From NCBI RefSeq assembly GCF_964355755.1, contig NC_092678.1:15784922-15848921 (forward strand): 64,000 nt of DNA, written 5' to 3'. Source of the DNA: Antedon mediterranea (Eukaryota > Echinodermata > Crinoidea > Comatulida > Antedonidae). Of the stretch, positions 36,288 to 48,790 are shown piece after piece (within the stretch, counting starts at the first letter, position 1; each line of letters opens with the position of its first letter). The position numbers and the translations under genes were made by a program. The notes beneath the pieces are model-generated. The model ran no database searches. It was not told the origin of the DNA and saw only the letters and a list, made by a program, of their open reading frames with translations.

Positions 36288-37811
36288 CTAGACATGTAAC
36301 TCGTCACTTTGACGAGTTTGGTTATCCGCCGCGCAAGTGGTGCAACATTAACATTAAGGGGATAGGTTGAGGACAAAAGGAAGTGTTCACGTTGGCATTA
36401 TGACCTGAACTGAAGAATATGATATGTTGTTATTTCTGAATTTTATTATTTAAATTCATATATAGTATACACAGTATAATCTGTATCCATATCACATACA
36501 GTGTAGAATAGGTGAAATTACGGGACCCGCTATTTATTGAAATTTTTAACATGTTGACGGTTTTAAAATGAAACGCGAAGGTAGCAATTCCGAAAGGAAA
36601 TTATCTCAGCAACAACGTATTAGCGTGTAGAAGAAATTTGAATACGTGAAATATTGATGCGCGCTCTTTTAAATGTAATGAATTATGACGCAAAAGATGA
36701 AAATACGACCTTTTTTATATAACTGGCCATATGATGACGTCACAACATCCGATTGGCAACATTTTTACATAATTTCGTATCTACAATCCAATAGCTTCCA
36801 GAAAAAGTTTTAATCGTGATTATCACATTTTATTCTTATGAGCTATAACAGATTAAAATTTACTGTAAAGATGAAATTAATGCCACACGTGATTTAAATT
36901 TTTAGGCATGATGACGTCAAAAAAATTAAAATATTTTTAACTCCTGCGAAAGATACTTGATTGACCTAGACAATATCAAAATCTGGGTGAAAATGGAAAA
37001 CGGATAAGTGGAGATGCGCTCTATTCAATGTGATGAGCTATGACGAAAGGTACAAAAATCCTAAATTTTATATTCGCGTGGCCATACGATGACGTCACAA
37101 TGTCCGGTTAGCCATATTAATACCTGATGCGATATCTACAACTCATCTACTTCCAGAATATGCCATCCACAAAAAGTTGACCGTCTAGTTTAGAAATTAC
37201 GACTGTTTAAAAAAAGACATATTTTAAACAAATTTTTTAACCTTTTCTTAAAAAACGCGCGCAAATTGTCCAATTCGACGTGCTCGTATGACGTATCTTT
37301 AAGTCGAAATTGTTTAAAATTTGGTAAAATTACTAGAAAAGGCTGGAAAAATATAAATCACGCGAAAAAAATACGTTTTCAATGCTACGTGCGCACCGCA
37401 CACGTAAAAATGTGCGCACGCGTGGGAATTTTTGACATGCTTAAAACGACATGATTCGCGTAGAAAGTTGATTATAAATTAATTTTGCGCATTTTGAAAT
37501 TTTAAATGCGCGTGCGTGCGTAACTTTGTGTAAAACACGCAATTTTTTTTCAACAGAAAGTTAGCGCATAATATAAATTAAACTTTTGCAAAGTTTCAAG
37601 TTGAAATGTTATTTGGTTGTCGAGCTATGTTAAATACGACAAAATCGTTAAATCGCGCGTAAGTCACGTTGCGCAATTGTAAACATCATGAAAAGCTTCG
37701 CTGCACATCTTCATGTGCATGACGATATGTTGAGAAAGTTACAAAATGTTATGTTTGCAAGTTTTAGAGAAAAGCGATCCACAAAAATCATACAGAAAGA
37801 AAGAAGACAAA
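36288..37811 (-). mobile_element. Helentron-like copy m6, type B, no adjacent cassette
   Basis: CTAG at 36288. The body starts in the T-tract (TTTGTCTTCTTTC on the minus strand). The best candidate for its 5' cassette is 48283-48352, type B. One surplus type D cassette must be skipped for this pairing. Confidence 0.7.
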
Positions 37812-39096
37812 CTAGACATGAAACTCGTCACTTTGACGAGTTAGTTATCCGCACCACGACAAACGCCACGTGCACGTCATACGTTGGAATATTGCACACA
37901 GATAAAGATTATGGCATTATGACAAGAACTGAAGAATAAGATATGCTGTTAGTGCTGAATTCTGTCAATTTTGTGTCATATAGTATATACATGCAAACAG
38001 TATAATCTGTATACATATTACATACAGTGTAGAATAGGTGAAATTACGGGACCCGCCATTTATTCCAATTTTTAACATGGCGACGGTATCAAAATGAAAC
38101 ACTTAGATAGCAATTTCAGAAGGAAATTATCTCAGGAAAAACATATTAACGTGTAGAAGAAATTTGAATACGTAAAATATAGATGCGCACCCTTTTAAAT
38201 GTGATGAACTATTACGCAAAATATGAAAATACGACTTTTTTTATTCAACTGGCCATATGATGACGTCACAACATTCGATTGGCACAATTTTCACATGATT
38301 TTGTATCTACTATACAATAGCATCCTGTAAATGTTTTAATTGTGATTATCACATTTTATTCTTACGAGCTATAACAGATTAAAATTTACTGTAAAGATGA
38401 AATTAATGACCAACGTAATTTAGAATCTATGACTGTTTAAAAATAGGCATAATTTTGACGAATTTTGGAACTTTTTCACCAAAAACGCGTGCAAATTATC
38501 TAATTCGACGTGCTCGTATGACGTAATTTTAAGTCGAAATTGTTTAAAAGTTGGTAACATTACTAGAAAAGGCTGAAAAAACATAAATCATGCAAAAAAA
38601 ATATGTTTTTAACGCTTCGTGTGCACCGCGTGCGTAAAAATTTTCGCGCGCGTGGGAATTTTTGACATGCTCAAAATGACATGAAACGCATAGAAAGTTG
38701 ATTAGAAGTTGATTTTTCCCATAGTAAAATTTTAAACTTTTTGTGAAACATGCTATTTTTAATCCATAGAAAGTTTGCGCTTGATATGACTTAAATTTTC
38801 ACAAAGTGTCAAAACAAAATTATGTTTGGTTTTTAGTCTATGATCAATCATTGAAATTCATAAAATCGCGCATAAGTCACGTTGCGCAACTCTGACGTCA
38901 TTCAAAAATAGGAGGTGCACAAGTTCACGTAAATGTCGATATGTTGAGAAAGTTACGATATGTTCTGTTTACACGTTTTAGAGAAACACGACGCACAAAA
39001 ATGACAGAAGGAAAGAAGTATAATACAGAAAAAAAAAAAAAATATGATGAAACAGGACGATTACAAGGAGTTATCCGCTACTAAGCGGATAACTAA
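37812..39096 (-). mobile_element. Helentron-like copy m7, type A, internally deleted
   Basis: Complete ends (CTAG at 37812, 5' hairpin GTTATCCGC-TTAGTA-GCGGATAAC) but only 1285 bp. About 300 bp is missing at 38416-38424, where CGTAATTTA meets TTTAGAA. The joint shares TTTA. Confidence 0.75.
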
Positions 39097-40679
39097 CTAG
39101 ACATGTAACTCGTCACTTTGACGAGTTAGTTATCCGCACGACAAACGCTACGTGCACGTCATACGTTGGTATATGGCACACAGAAAAAGATTATGGCATT
39201 ATGACCTGAACTGAAGAATATGATATGTTGTTGGTGCTGAATTCTGTCAATTTTGTGTCATATAGTATACACAGTATAATCTGTATACATATCACATACA
39301 GTGTAGAATAGGTGAAATTACGGAACCCGCTATTTATTGCAATTTTTAACATTTTGACGGTTTCAAAATGAAACGCAAATGTAGCAATTTCGGAAGGAAA
39401 TTATCTCAGCAACAACATATTAACGTGTAGAAGACATTTTAATACGTAAAATATAGATGCGCGCTCTTTTAAATGTGATGAACTATAACGCAAAAGGTGA
39501 AAATACGACTTCTTTTATTTAACTGGCCATATGATGACGTCACAACATCCGATTGGGAAAATGTTCACATGATTTTGTATCTACAATCCAATAGCTTCCA
39601 GAAAACGTTATAATCGTGATTATCACATTTTATTCTTACGAGCTATAACAGATTAAAATTTACTGTAAAGATGAAATTAATGCCACACGTAATTTAAATT
39701 TGTAGGCATAATGACGTCATAAAAATTAAATTATTTTTAACTCATGCAAAAGATAGTTGATTGACATAGACAATATCAAAATCGGGGTGAAAATGGAAAA
39801 CGGATAAGTGGAGATGCGCTCTATTAAATGTGATGAGCTATTACGAAAGAGACAAAAATCCTATATTTTATATTCGCGTGGCCATACGATGACGTCACAA
39901 TGTCCGGTTAGCCATATTAATGCATGATTCGATATCTACAACTCATTAACTTAAAGAATATGTCATCCACAAAAAGTTGACCGTGTAGTTTAGAAATTAT
40001 GACTGTTTAAAAAAAGGTATAATTTTGACAAATTTTGACGAATTTTTGAACTTTTTCATAAAAAACGCACGTAAATTATCCAATTCGACGTGCCCGTATG
40101 ACGTAATTTTAAGTCGAAATTGTTTAAAAGTTGGTAAAATTACTAGAAAAGGCTGGAAAAACATAAATCATTCGAAAAAATTATGTTTCAACGTTACGTG
40201 CGCACAGCGCGCGTAAAACTTTGAGCGCACGTGGGAATTTTTGACACGCTCAAAATGACATGAAACGCGTAGAAAGTTGATTAGAAATTGATTTTTCGCA
40301 TTTTTAAATTTTAAACGCGCGTGCGCGCGTAACTTCTTGTATGACATGCCATTTTTTTAGCACAGAAAGTTAGCGCATGATATAAATTAAACTTTTGCTA
40401 AGTTTCAATTTAAATTGTTATATGGTTTTCAATCTATGTTAAATACGCGAAATCGATAAATACGCGCGTAAGTCACGTTGCGCAACTCTGACGTCATTAA
40501 AAAATAGGTGGTGCACAACTTCACGTGAATGCGCATATGTTGACAAAGTTATGAAATGTTATGTTTACAAGTTTTAGAGATACGCTCTGCACAAAAATGA
40601 CAGAAAGAAAGAAGAATACAGAAAAAAATGATGAAACAGGACAGTTACAAGGAGTTATCCGCTCAATGCGGATAACTAA
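39097..40679 (-). mobile_element. Helentron-like copy m8, type A, complete
   Basis: CTAG at 39097, arm GCGGATAACTAAC, 5' hairpin GTTATCCGC-ATTGA-GCGGATAAC near 40654-40676. About 1.58 kb with no obvious damage. Confidence 0.8.
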
Positions 40680-41944
40680 CTAGATCTTAAACTCGTCACT
40701 TGAGGACGAGTTTGGTTATCCGCCCGCAACAAAACGTATCTTGCGTATTAAAGTACTTATCAGTTATGACATTTCCAAAAAAAGTAGCCTATTCAAAAGT
40801 AAAACTGCCCTTTCAGTGTAATAACCATTTAAATCCTGTTATTTAATTACTTTCCCGTGATGGGATTCGAACCCGGTACCTCTGATACCAAAGTCGGTGG
40901 CACTACACATCGAACCATACGAGCACCTGCTGAAGAGAATCCGAAGAAAGTTAACTCGTCCATTCGGTATGTCGTGAACCACTCGATGCAAAAAGATTAT
41001 TACTTACCAAACTATATCATAATTTTCACTATGATGGAATCTTCACAAATTTTAACCAGTCACATATTATGAAAGTGCATACTTTTTAGTTTTATATATT
41101 AACATGTGAAGAAAAAAGATAAACGTTATGTTTATTGTTTTGCTCTTTGAAAAAGTTTATGTTTGTTTGATGATAAAAATTTCAAAAATTATATTTAATA
41201 TGCAAATAATGTAGCCATCAAACACGTTTTAACATTCAACACTATAATAAATCAGACCTATGATTCATACACTGCAAGAAAATAAAATAAAAAATAGGGG
41301 TAACCTTGCATTCTGATGAACTGTATCGTTTTTAAAAGTATACATATTTTGCAACATTTTCACAATTTTTTAACGTTTTACGTGCGCAACCAGTCATGTT
41401 TAACGTGCTCGTAGAACGCCATTTGAAGTTGAAAAGTGAATAAAATAACGTAAAATTGTTAACCGAAGATTGAAAAACACAAATAGTGCAAAAGAAATGC
41501 TCATACGTGTTTCCTGCGCCGTGCGCGCGTAAAAAAATGCGCACCTGGTGGCAATTTTTCAAACGCTTAAAATGACCTGAATCGTGCTCTAATTTAATCA
41601 GAAATTGATTTAGAGCATTTTAAAATTTCAAACGCTTTTTACTCGTGCACTTTCCAATGTTACAAATTTCGGTAGCGATAAAAAAGTTAGCAATTGATGT
41701 AAAGCAAACATGACTGAAATTTACGTTAAAAAATATTCATCTGTTTCGAAGTTATGATCAACTTAGGATTTTTTGAAAATCGCGCGTGACTCACGCTACG
41801 CGGTTCTGCCAGCGTCCAAAAGCTTGGCTGCACATCTTCAGCTAAATGTCTAAATGTTTAACAAGTTACAACATGTTATGTTAACAGGATGCAGAGAAAA
41901 GCTGAACACAAAAATCGGCGGAAATAGAGAAGAATAATAAAAAA
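40680..41944 (-). mobile_element. Helentron-like copy m9, type D, single 5' domain, no adjacent cassette
   Basis: CTAG at 40680, arm GCGGATAACCAAAC with the CTCA-loop hairpin of type D. The 5' side begins in the T-tract at 41944. Unlike H2, H3 and m12 it has only one 5' domain. The predicted cassette is 46583-46641, type D. A tRNA-like block is at 40852-40927. Confidence 0.75.
40852..40927 (-). other. tRNA-like block in m9
   Basis: Minus strand: box B GGTTCGAATCCC is perfect; the box A region reads CGTATGGTTCGATGTGTAGTGC. No acceptor pairing. Confidence 0.55.
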
Positions 41945-42286
41945 CTAGATTTAATTCGTCACTATGACGAATTATAGGTTATATGCATTGATTTAAATAA
42001 AGATAATTGATTTTTAAAAGATATTTTGATTCATTGATTTTCTCAGATTCTTTAATTATTTATAATATATGATAGGACCTTGCTAACGCGAATACAATAG
42101 CCGGTATCACAATCCGATCAAAGATCCCTCTGCGTATAATGTCATAAACCACATTTGCTGTTACATAATAATAAAGACATAAGTTATTTTTTATCTAGAT
42201 TTCATTATAAATCATGTATATAATATATACACTAAGAAATAAATTTGAACAAACAATACGGATAATAAAAAAAAAATCTTATTTCG

Positions 42287-42342
42287 TTTCCCAAGGTGAG
42301 ACTCGATCTCGGTACCTTGAGTGCCATAGACACGAGCACACA
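42287..42342 (-). other. tRNA-like block in m10
   Basis: Minus strand: GGTACCGAGATCGAGTCTCA resembles a T-arm (box B with one change from GGTTCGA), preceded by a D-arm-like GTGTGCTCGTGTCTATGGC. It is diverged from the type D blocks but in the same place in the element. Confidence 0.45.
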
Positions 42343-43340
42343 CTGACTAAAAATTGTAGAAAAATTCCTCCGTGTATTTACTATGCAGTAACCACTTTGG
42401 TGCAGATAGATTATTACATACCGAAATGAATTATAATTTTTTACTATGATGACATCTCTAAAAATGTACAAAAAGGATGCACTGTCAAACTATATACTTT
42501 TAACTTTAATATATGAACTTTTGAAGGAAGAAAGTTAATGTTAAGTTTGTTATTTTGGCCTAAGAAAATGTCATAATTTGTTTGATTGTCGAAATGAATT
42601 TTTTTTTATTTAATATGCAATTAATTATGGCTTAATCAACTTTTGTTCCCTTAGTTTAATAATAAATCATACATAAGATACATACACTTCAAGAAAATGA
42701 AATAAAAAATATGTGTTCCCGAGCATTCTGACGATCTATATTAATTTTAAAATTTAGCATATTTTCACCATTTTGTTAACTTACACGTGCGTAGCCTGTC
42801 ACTTTTGACGTGCTCGTATAAGGCAATTACGCGTTGAAAAGTGAATAAAATATGATGATATTATTAAAGAAAGGTTGTACAACCGAAATCGGACAAAAAG
42901 AGTGCGCATTAACGTATAACGCGCAGTGCGCGTGCAAAAATCTGCGCACTCATGGCAATTTTTTAAACGCTTAAAATTGCCTGAAACGTACTCTAATTTC
43001 ATCGAAAATAAATTTTGACAATTTTGAACATTTTAAGCGCGCGTACGCAAGCGTTATATGCGCTACGCACGTAATTGTATTGCCATATGATGAAATATGA
43101 CCTGAAATTTATGAGTACCAAATTTTGTTTAATTGTGATTCATGCTTGTGAAGATGTGATTACAAACGTGATTTCGTAAAATCGCGCGTTGACCGCGTAA
43201 TTTTTGATTACGCATCGTGAAAATATAACCACATCGATTCCTGGCCATAAGGAATATACTCTGAAAAATTGACTTAGATAGATGAAACTGATATCAAGAT
43301 AATTCACGGACAAAATAGTGCTAAGGAAAGAATAAATAAA

Positions 43341-44906
43341 CTAGACATGTAACTCGTCACTTTGACGAGTTTGGTTATCCGCCGCGCAAGTGGTGCAACA
43401 TTAACATTAAGGGGATAGGTTGAGGACAAAAGGAAGTGTTCACGTTGGCATTATGACCTGAACTGAAGAATATGATATGTTGTTATTGCTGAATTTTATT
43501 ATTTAAATTCATATATAGTATATACACAGTATAATCTGTATCCATATCACATACAGTGTAGAATAGGTGAAATTACGGGACCCGCTATTTATTGCAATTT
43601 TTAACATGTTGACGGTTTTAAAATGAAACGCGAAGGTAGCAATTCCGAAAGGAAATTATCTCAGCAACAACGTATTAGCGTGTAGAAAAAATTTGAATAC
43701 GTGAAATATTGATGCGCGCTCTTTTAAATGTAATGAATTATGACGCAAAAGATGAAAATACGACCTTTTTTATTTAACTGGCCATATGATGACGTCACAA
43801 CATCCGATTGGCAACACTTTTACATAATTTCGTATCTACAATCCAATAGCTTCCAGAAAAAGTTTTAATCGTGATTATCACATTTTATTCTTACGAGCTA
43901 TAACAGATTAAAATTTACTGTAAAGATGAAATTGATGCCACACGTGATTTAAATTTTTAGGCATGATGACGTCAAAAAAATTTAAATATTTTTAACTCAT
44001 GCGAAAGATATTTGATTGACCTAGACAAAATCAAAATCGGGGTGAAAATGGAAAACGGATAAGTGGAGATGCGCTCTATTCAATGTGATGAGCTATGACG
44101 AAAGATACAAAAATCCTAAATTTTATATTCGCGTGGCCATACGATGACGTCACAATGTCCGGTTAGCCATATTAATACCTGACCCGATATCTACAACTCA
44201 TCTACTTCCAGAATATGCCATCCACAAAATGTTGACCGTCTAGTTTAGAAATTACGACTGTTTAAAAAAAGGCATATTTTAAACAAATTTTTTAACCTTT
44301 TCATAAAAAACGCGCGCAAATTGTCCAATTCGACGTGCTCGTATGAGGTATCTTTAAGTCGAAATTGTTTAAAATTTGGTAAAATTACTAGAAAAGGCTG
44401 GAAAAATATAAATCACGCGAAAAACGTACGTTTTCAATACTACGTGCGCACCGCACACGTAAAAATGTGCGCACGCGTGGGAATTTTTGACATGCTTAAA
44501 ACGACATGAAACGCGTAGAAAGTTGATTATAAATTAATTTTGCGCATTTTGAAATTTTAAATGCGCGTGCGCGCGTAACTTTGTGTAAAACACGCAATTT
44601 TTTTTCAACAGAAAGTTAGCGCATGATATAAATTAAACTTTTGCAAAGTTTCAAGTTGAAATGTTATTTGGTTGTCGAGCTATGTTAATTACGACAAAAT
44701 CGTTAAATCGCGCGTAAGTCACGTTGCGCAATTGTAAACGTCATGAAAAGCTTCGCTTGACGACGTTACGTAAATGTCAATATGTTAAGATAGTTACCGA
44801 AATGTTATGTTTGCGAGTTTTAGAGAAAAGCGTTACACAAAAATCATACAGAATGATTTCGTACAATCACAAGAGGTTATCCTGCAACTTCGTTGCGGAT
44901 AACCAA
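43341..44906 (-). mobile_element. Helentron-like copy m11, type B, nested in m10
   Basis: Complete: CTAG at 43341, B arm, body, B 5' hairpin ending at 44906. It splits the 5' T-tract of m10 (AATAAATAA on one side, TAAATAAAG on the other), separating the type C body from its type C hairpin. This is the plainest single example of nesting here. Confidence 0.8.
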
Positions 44907-44964
44907 TAAATAAAGATTTTGACAGAATCAAGAGGTTATATGCATGATAATGCATATAACCTAA

Positions 44965-46582
44965 CTAGAACTTAAACTCGTCACTTGAGGACGAGTTTGG
45001 TTATCCGCCCGCAACAAAACGTATCTTGCGTATTAAAGTACTTCTCAGTTGTGACTTTTCCAAAAAAGTAGCCTTTTCAAAATTAAAACTTCCTTTCAGT
45101 GTAATAACCTAATAAATCCTTTTAATTAATTGCTTTCCCGTGATGGGATTCGATCCCGGTACCTCTAATACCAAAGTCGGTTGCACTACACATCGAGCCA
45201 TATGAGCACCTGTTGAAGAAAATCCGAAGGAAGAGTTCTCGTTCATTTGGTATGTCGTGAACCCCCTCGATGCAAGTTGATTATTACATATCGAACTTAA
45301 ATCATAATTTTGACTATGATGAAATCTTGACAAATTTTAAACAGTGACATATTATGAAAGTGCATACTTTCAAGTTTTATATATTAACATGTAAAGAAAA
45401 AAGATAAACGTTATGTTTATTGTTTTACTCTTTGAATATGTTTATGTTTGTTTGTTGATAATTATTTCAAAAATTACATTTTAATATGCAAATAATGTAG
45501 CTATCAAACACTTTTTAACATTCAAGACTATAATAAATTAGACCTATGATTAATACACTGCAAGAAAGTAAAATAAAAAATGGGGGTAACCTTGCATTCT
45601 GATGAACTGTTTCATTTTTAAAAGTAGACATATTTTGCAACATTTTCACAATTTGTTGACGTTTTCGTGCGCAACCTGTCATGTTTAACGTGCTCGTAGA
45701 ACGCCATTTCAAGTTGAAAAGTGAATTAAATAACATAAAATTGTTAACCGAAGATTTAAAAACACAAATCGTGTAAAAGAAATGTTCATACGTGTTTCCT
45801 GCGCCGTGCGCGCGTAAAAATGTGCGCACCAGTGGCAATTTTTTAAACGCTTAAAATGACCTGAATCGCGCTCTAATTTAATCAGAAATTGATTTGAAGC
45901 ATTTTAAAATTTCAAACGCCATTTACGCGCGCACTTTCTAATGTTACAAATTTCGGTAGTGATAACAAAGTTAACAATTGATGTGAATCAAACGTGGCTG
46001 AAAATTACGTTAAAAAATATTTATTTGTTTCGAAGTTATAACCAATTTAAGATTTTCAGAAACTCGCGCGTAAGTTACGCTACGAGACTCTGACATCGTC
46101 AAAAAGCTTGGCTGGACAACTTCAGTAAAATGTCTAAATGCTGAACAAGTTACAACATATTATGTTTACACGTTGAAGAGAAACAGCGTGCACAAAATAA
46201 GAAGAGTAAAATATTTCAAACGCAATTTACGCGAAAACTTTCTAGTCTCCAAAAATTTGTTAAACATTCCAAAAGTTAGCCATTAATGTGAAGAAAACGT
46301 GGCTGAAAATTTCGTTAAAAAATATTTATCGGTTTCGAAGTTATGACCGATTTAAGATTTTCAGAAAATCGCGCGTGACTTACGCTACGCGAATCTGACA
46401 TTGTCAAAAAGCTTGGAAGTACATCTTCAGTTAAATGTCTATATGTTGACGAAGTTACAACATGTTATGTTAACACGTTAAAGAGAAAACGCGTGCACAA
46501 AATCCGAGAAAGAAAGAAGAATAATAAAAAAAAAAAGTAACACTACAATAACAAAGGTTATCCGCTTGAGGCGGATAACCAA
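44965..46582 (-). mobile_element. Helentron-like copy m12, type D with duplicated 5' domain
   Basis: CTAG at 44965, arm GCGGATAACCAAAC, tRNA-like block, and two 5' domains joined near 46190-46215. The nearest cassette is a D hairpin ending at 46582. It shares the duplicated architecture of H2 and H3, in opposite orientation. Confidence 0.75.
45134..45211 (-). other. tRNA-like block in m12
   Basis: Minus strand: box B GGATCGAATCCC, box A-like CATATGGCTCGATGTGTAGTGC. Same relic as in the other type D copies, with a change in box B. Confidence 0.5.
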
Positions 46583-46691
46583 TAAAAGAAAAAAAGAAAC
46601 ACTACAATAACAAAGGTTATCCGCTTGAGGCGGATAACCAAAAAGTAACACTACAATTCCAAGGGCTTATCCGCTTGAGGCGGATAACCAA
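46551..46691 (-). repeat. stack of three type D 5' cassettes
   Basis: Hairpins with CTCAA loops and GGTTATCCGC arms end at 46582, 46641 and 46691. The innermost is that of m12 and the second is assigned to m9. The outermost has no body left in the window; its body was probably lost in a deletion. Confidence 0.7.
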
Positions 46692-48282
46692 CTAGACATG
46701 AAACTCGTCACTTTGACGAGTTAGTTATCCGCACGACAAACGCCACGTCCACGCCATACGTTGGAATATTGCACACGGAAATAGATTATGGAATTATGAC
46801 CTGAACTGAAGACTATGATATGTTGTTATTGCTGAATTCTATTATTTTGATTCATATATAGTATACACAGTGTAATCTGTATACATATCACATACAGTGT
46901 AGAATAGGGGAAATTACAGGACCCGCTATTTATTGCAATTTTTAACATGTTGATGGTTTTAAAATAAAACGCGAAGGTAGCAATTTTGGAAGGAAATTAT
47001 CTCAGCAACAACATATTAACGTGTAGAAGAAATTTGAATACGTGAAATATTAATGCGCGCTCTTTTAAATGTAATGAACTATGACGCAAAATATGAAAAT
47101 ACGACTTTTTTTATTTAACTGGCCATATGATGACGTCACCACATCCGATTGGCAAAATTTTCACATGATTTTGTATCTACCATCCAATAGCTTCAAGAAA
47201 ACGTTTTAATCATGATTATCACATTTTCTTCTTACGAGCTATAACAGATTGAAATTTACTGTAAAGATGAAATTAAAGGCACACGTAATTTAAATTTTTA
47301 AGCATGATGACGTCATAAAAATTAAAATATTTTTAACTCATGCAAAGGATAGTTGATTGACCTAGATATATATCAAAATCGGCGTGAAAATGGAAAACGG
47401 ATAAGTGGAGATGCGCTCTATTAAATGTGATGCGCTATGACAAAAGAGAAAAAATCCCTATATTTTATATTCGAGTGGCCATACGATGACGTCTAAATGT
47501 CCGGTTAGCCATATTGATGCATGATACGATATCTACAACTCATCATCTTCCAGAAAACGTAAAAAAAAACAACTTTTACCGTTTAGTTTAGAAACTACAA
47601 CTGTTTAAAAAAAGGTATAATTTTGACAAATTTTGATGAATTTTTGAACTTTTTCATAAAAAACGCACATAAATTATCCAATTCTACGGGCTCGTATGAC
47701 GTGATTTTAAGTCGAAATCGTTTAAAAGTTGGTAAAATTACTAGAAAAGGCTGGAAAAACCTAAATCACGCGAAAAAAATTGTTTTCAACGCTACGTGCG
47801 CACCACGCGCGTAAAAATATTCGCGCGCGTGGGAATTTTTTACATGCTCAAAATGACATGAAACGCGTAGAAAGTTGATTAGAAATTGATTTTTTGCATT
47901 TTAAAATTTTAAACGCGCGTGCGCGCGTAACTTTGTCTGAAACATGCCATTTTTTTTTCACAGTCGGTTAGCGCAGAATATAAATTAAACTTTTGCTAAG
48001 TTTCAATTTAAATTGTTATATGGTTTTTTATTAATGTTAAATACGCTAAATTCGTTAAAACGCGCGTAAGTCATGTTGCGCAATTCTGATGTCATTCAAA
48101 AATAAAAAAGCACAACTTCACGTGAATGCCCATAGGTTGACAAAGTTATGAAATGTTAACTGTACACGTTTTTGAGATATGCTCTGCACAAAAATGACAG
48201 AAAGAAAGAAGAATACAGAAAAAAAAAAAAGATGATGAAACAGGACAGTTACAAGGAGTTATCCGTGAAAGCGGATAACTAA
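46692..48282 (-). mobile_element. Helentron-like copy m13, type A, complete
   Basis: CTAG at 46692, arm GCGGATAACTAAC, 5' hairpin with TTTCAC (GTTATCCGC and CGGATAAC arms) ending at 48282. The T-tract is unbroken and followed by TTTTTGTGCAGAGC. It is the uninterrupted counterpart of the split copy H11. Confidence 0.8.
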
Positions 48283-48475
48283 TAAAAAGTTGATGTTGAT
48301 GATTTCGTACAATCACAAGAGGTTATCCTGCAACTTCGTTGCGGATAACCAATGATGATGATGATGATGATTTCGTACAATCACAAGAGGTTATCCTGCA
48401 ACTTCGTTGCGGATAACCAATTAAGAAAAAGATGATGATGATGATTTCGTACAATCACAAGAGGTTATCCTGCAA
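48246..48475 (-). repeat. stack of four 5' cassettes, the outermost truncated
   Basis: Minus-strand order: B (48421-48475, cut at the inversion breakpoint), B (48353-48420), B (48283-48352), A (m13). ATC trinucleotide runs of different length follow the B hairpins. Confidence 0.7.
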
Positions 48476-48628
48476 CAATAACAACATATCATATTCTTCA
48501 GTTCAGGTCATAATGCCAACGTGAACACTTCCTTTTGTCCTCAACCTATCCCCTTAATGTTAATGTTGCACCACTTGCGCGGCGCGGCGGATAACCAAAC
48601 TCGTCAAAGTGACGAGTTACATGTCTAG
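48476..48628 (+). mobile_element. Helentron-like copy H5, 3' piece
   Basis: It begins CAATAACAACATATC, exactly where the 5' piece at 29055 would continue (only about 3 bases, CAG, missing). It ends with a B-type arm, hairpin and CTAG at 48625-48628. GCGGCGCGGCGG shows a small local GCGGC duplication. Confidence 0.7.
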
Positions 48629-48790
48629 TTAGTTATCCGCTTTCACGGATAACTCCTTGTAACTGTCCTGTTTCATCATCTTTTTAGTTATCCGCTTAGT
48701 AGCGGATAACTCCTTGTGATTGTAGTGGATCAATATTTTTTTGTTTTTTCTGTATTATTAGTTATCCGCACTTGGCGGATAACTCCTTGT
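48629..48790 (+). repeat. stack of three type A 5' cassettes
   Basis: Loops TTTCAC (48629-48683), TTAGTA (48684-48757) and ACTTG (from 48758). They are the 5' ends of H11, H7 and H6. The bodies close in the reverse order: H6 at 54103, H7 at 55611, H11 at 61514. Confidence 0.8.

Larger units (their letters stand above)
41945..44964 (-). mobile_element. Helentron-like copy m10, type C (TTATATGCAT ends), hosting m11
   Basis: The minus-strand 3' end has arm ATGCATATAACC, hairpin AATTCGTCATAGTGACGAATT (positions 41955-41976), then CTAG (41945-41948). The 5' end at 44926-44964 is a hairpin GGTTATATGCAT-TATC-ATGCATATAACC. The ends therefore agree with each other and differ together from all other copies. 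The body (41950-43340) carries a tRNA-like block and the core shared with the 3-kb tandem units. m11 lies inside its 5' tract. Confidence 0.75.

Noticed and set aside
29354-44509. A 60-odd-residue open frame (MSNSTCSYDVSLSRN...) repeated at 29354, 30875, 33989, 37266 and 44321
   Set aside because: It recurs because the same Helentron-like element recurs. It runs antisense to the element, is broken in other copies, and has no recognisable domain.
21663-45211. Functional tRNA genes
   Set aside because: Box A and B are recognisable but no acceptor stem pairs, and the blocks lie inside mobile elements.
29056-48475. Simple inversion of part of the array
   Set aside because: Re-inverting the block leaves both edges broken, while removing it restores one element almost perfectly.
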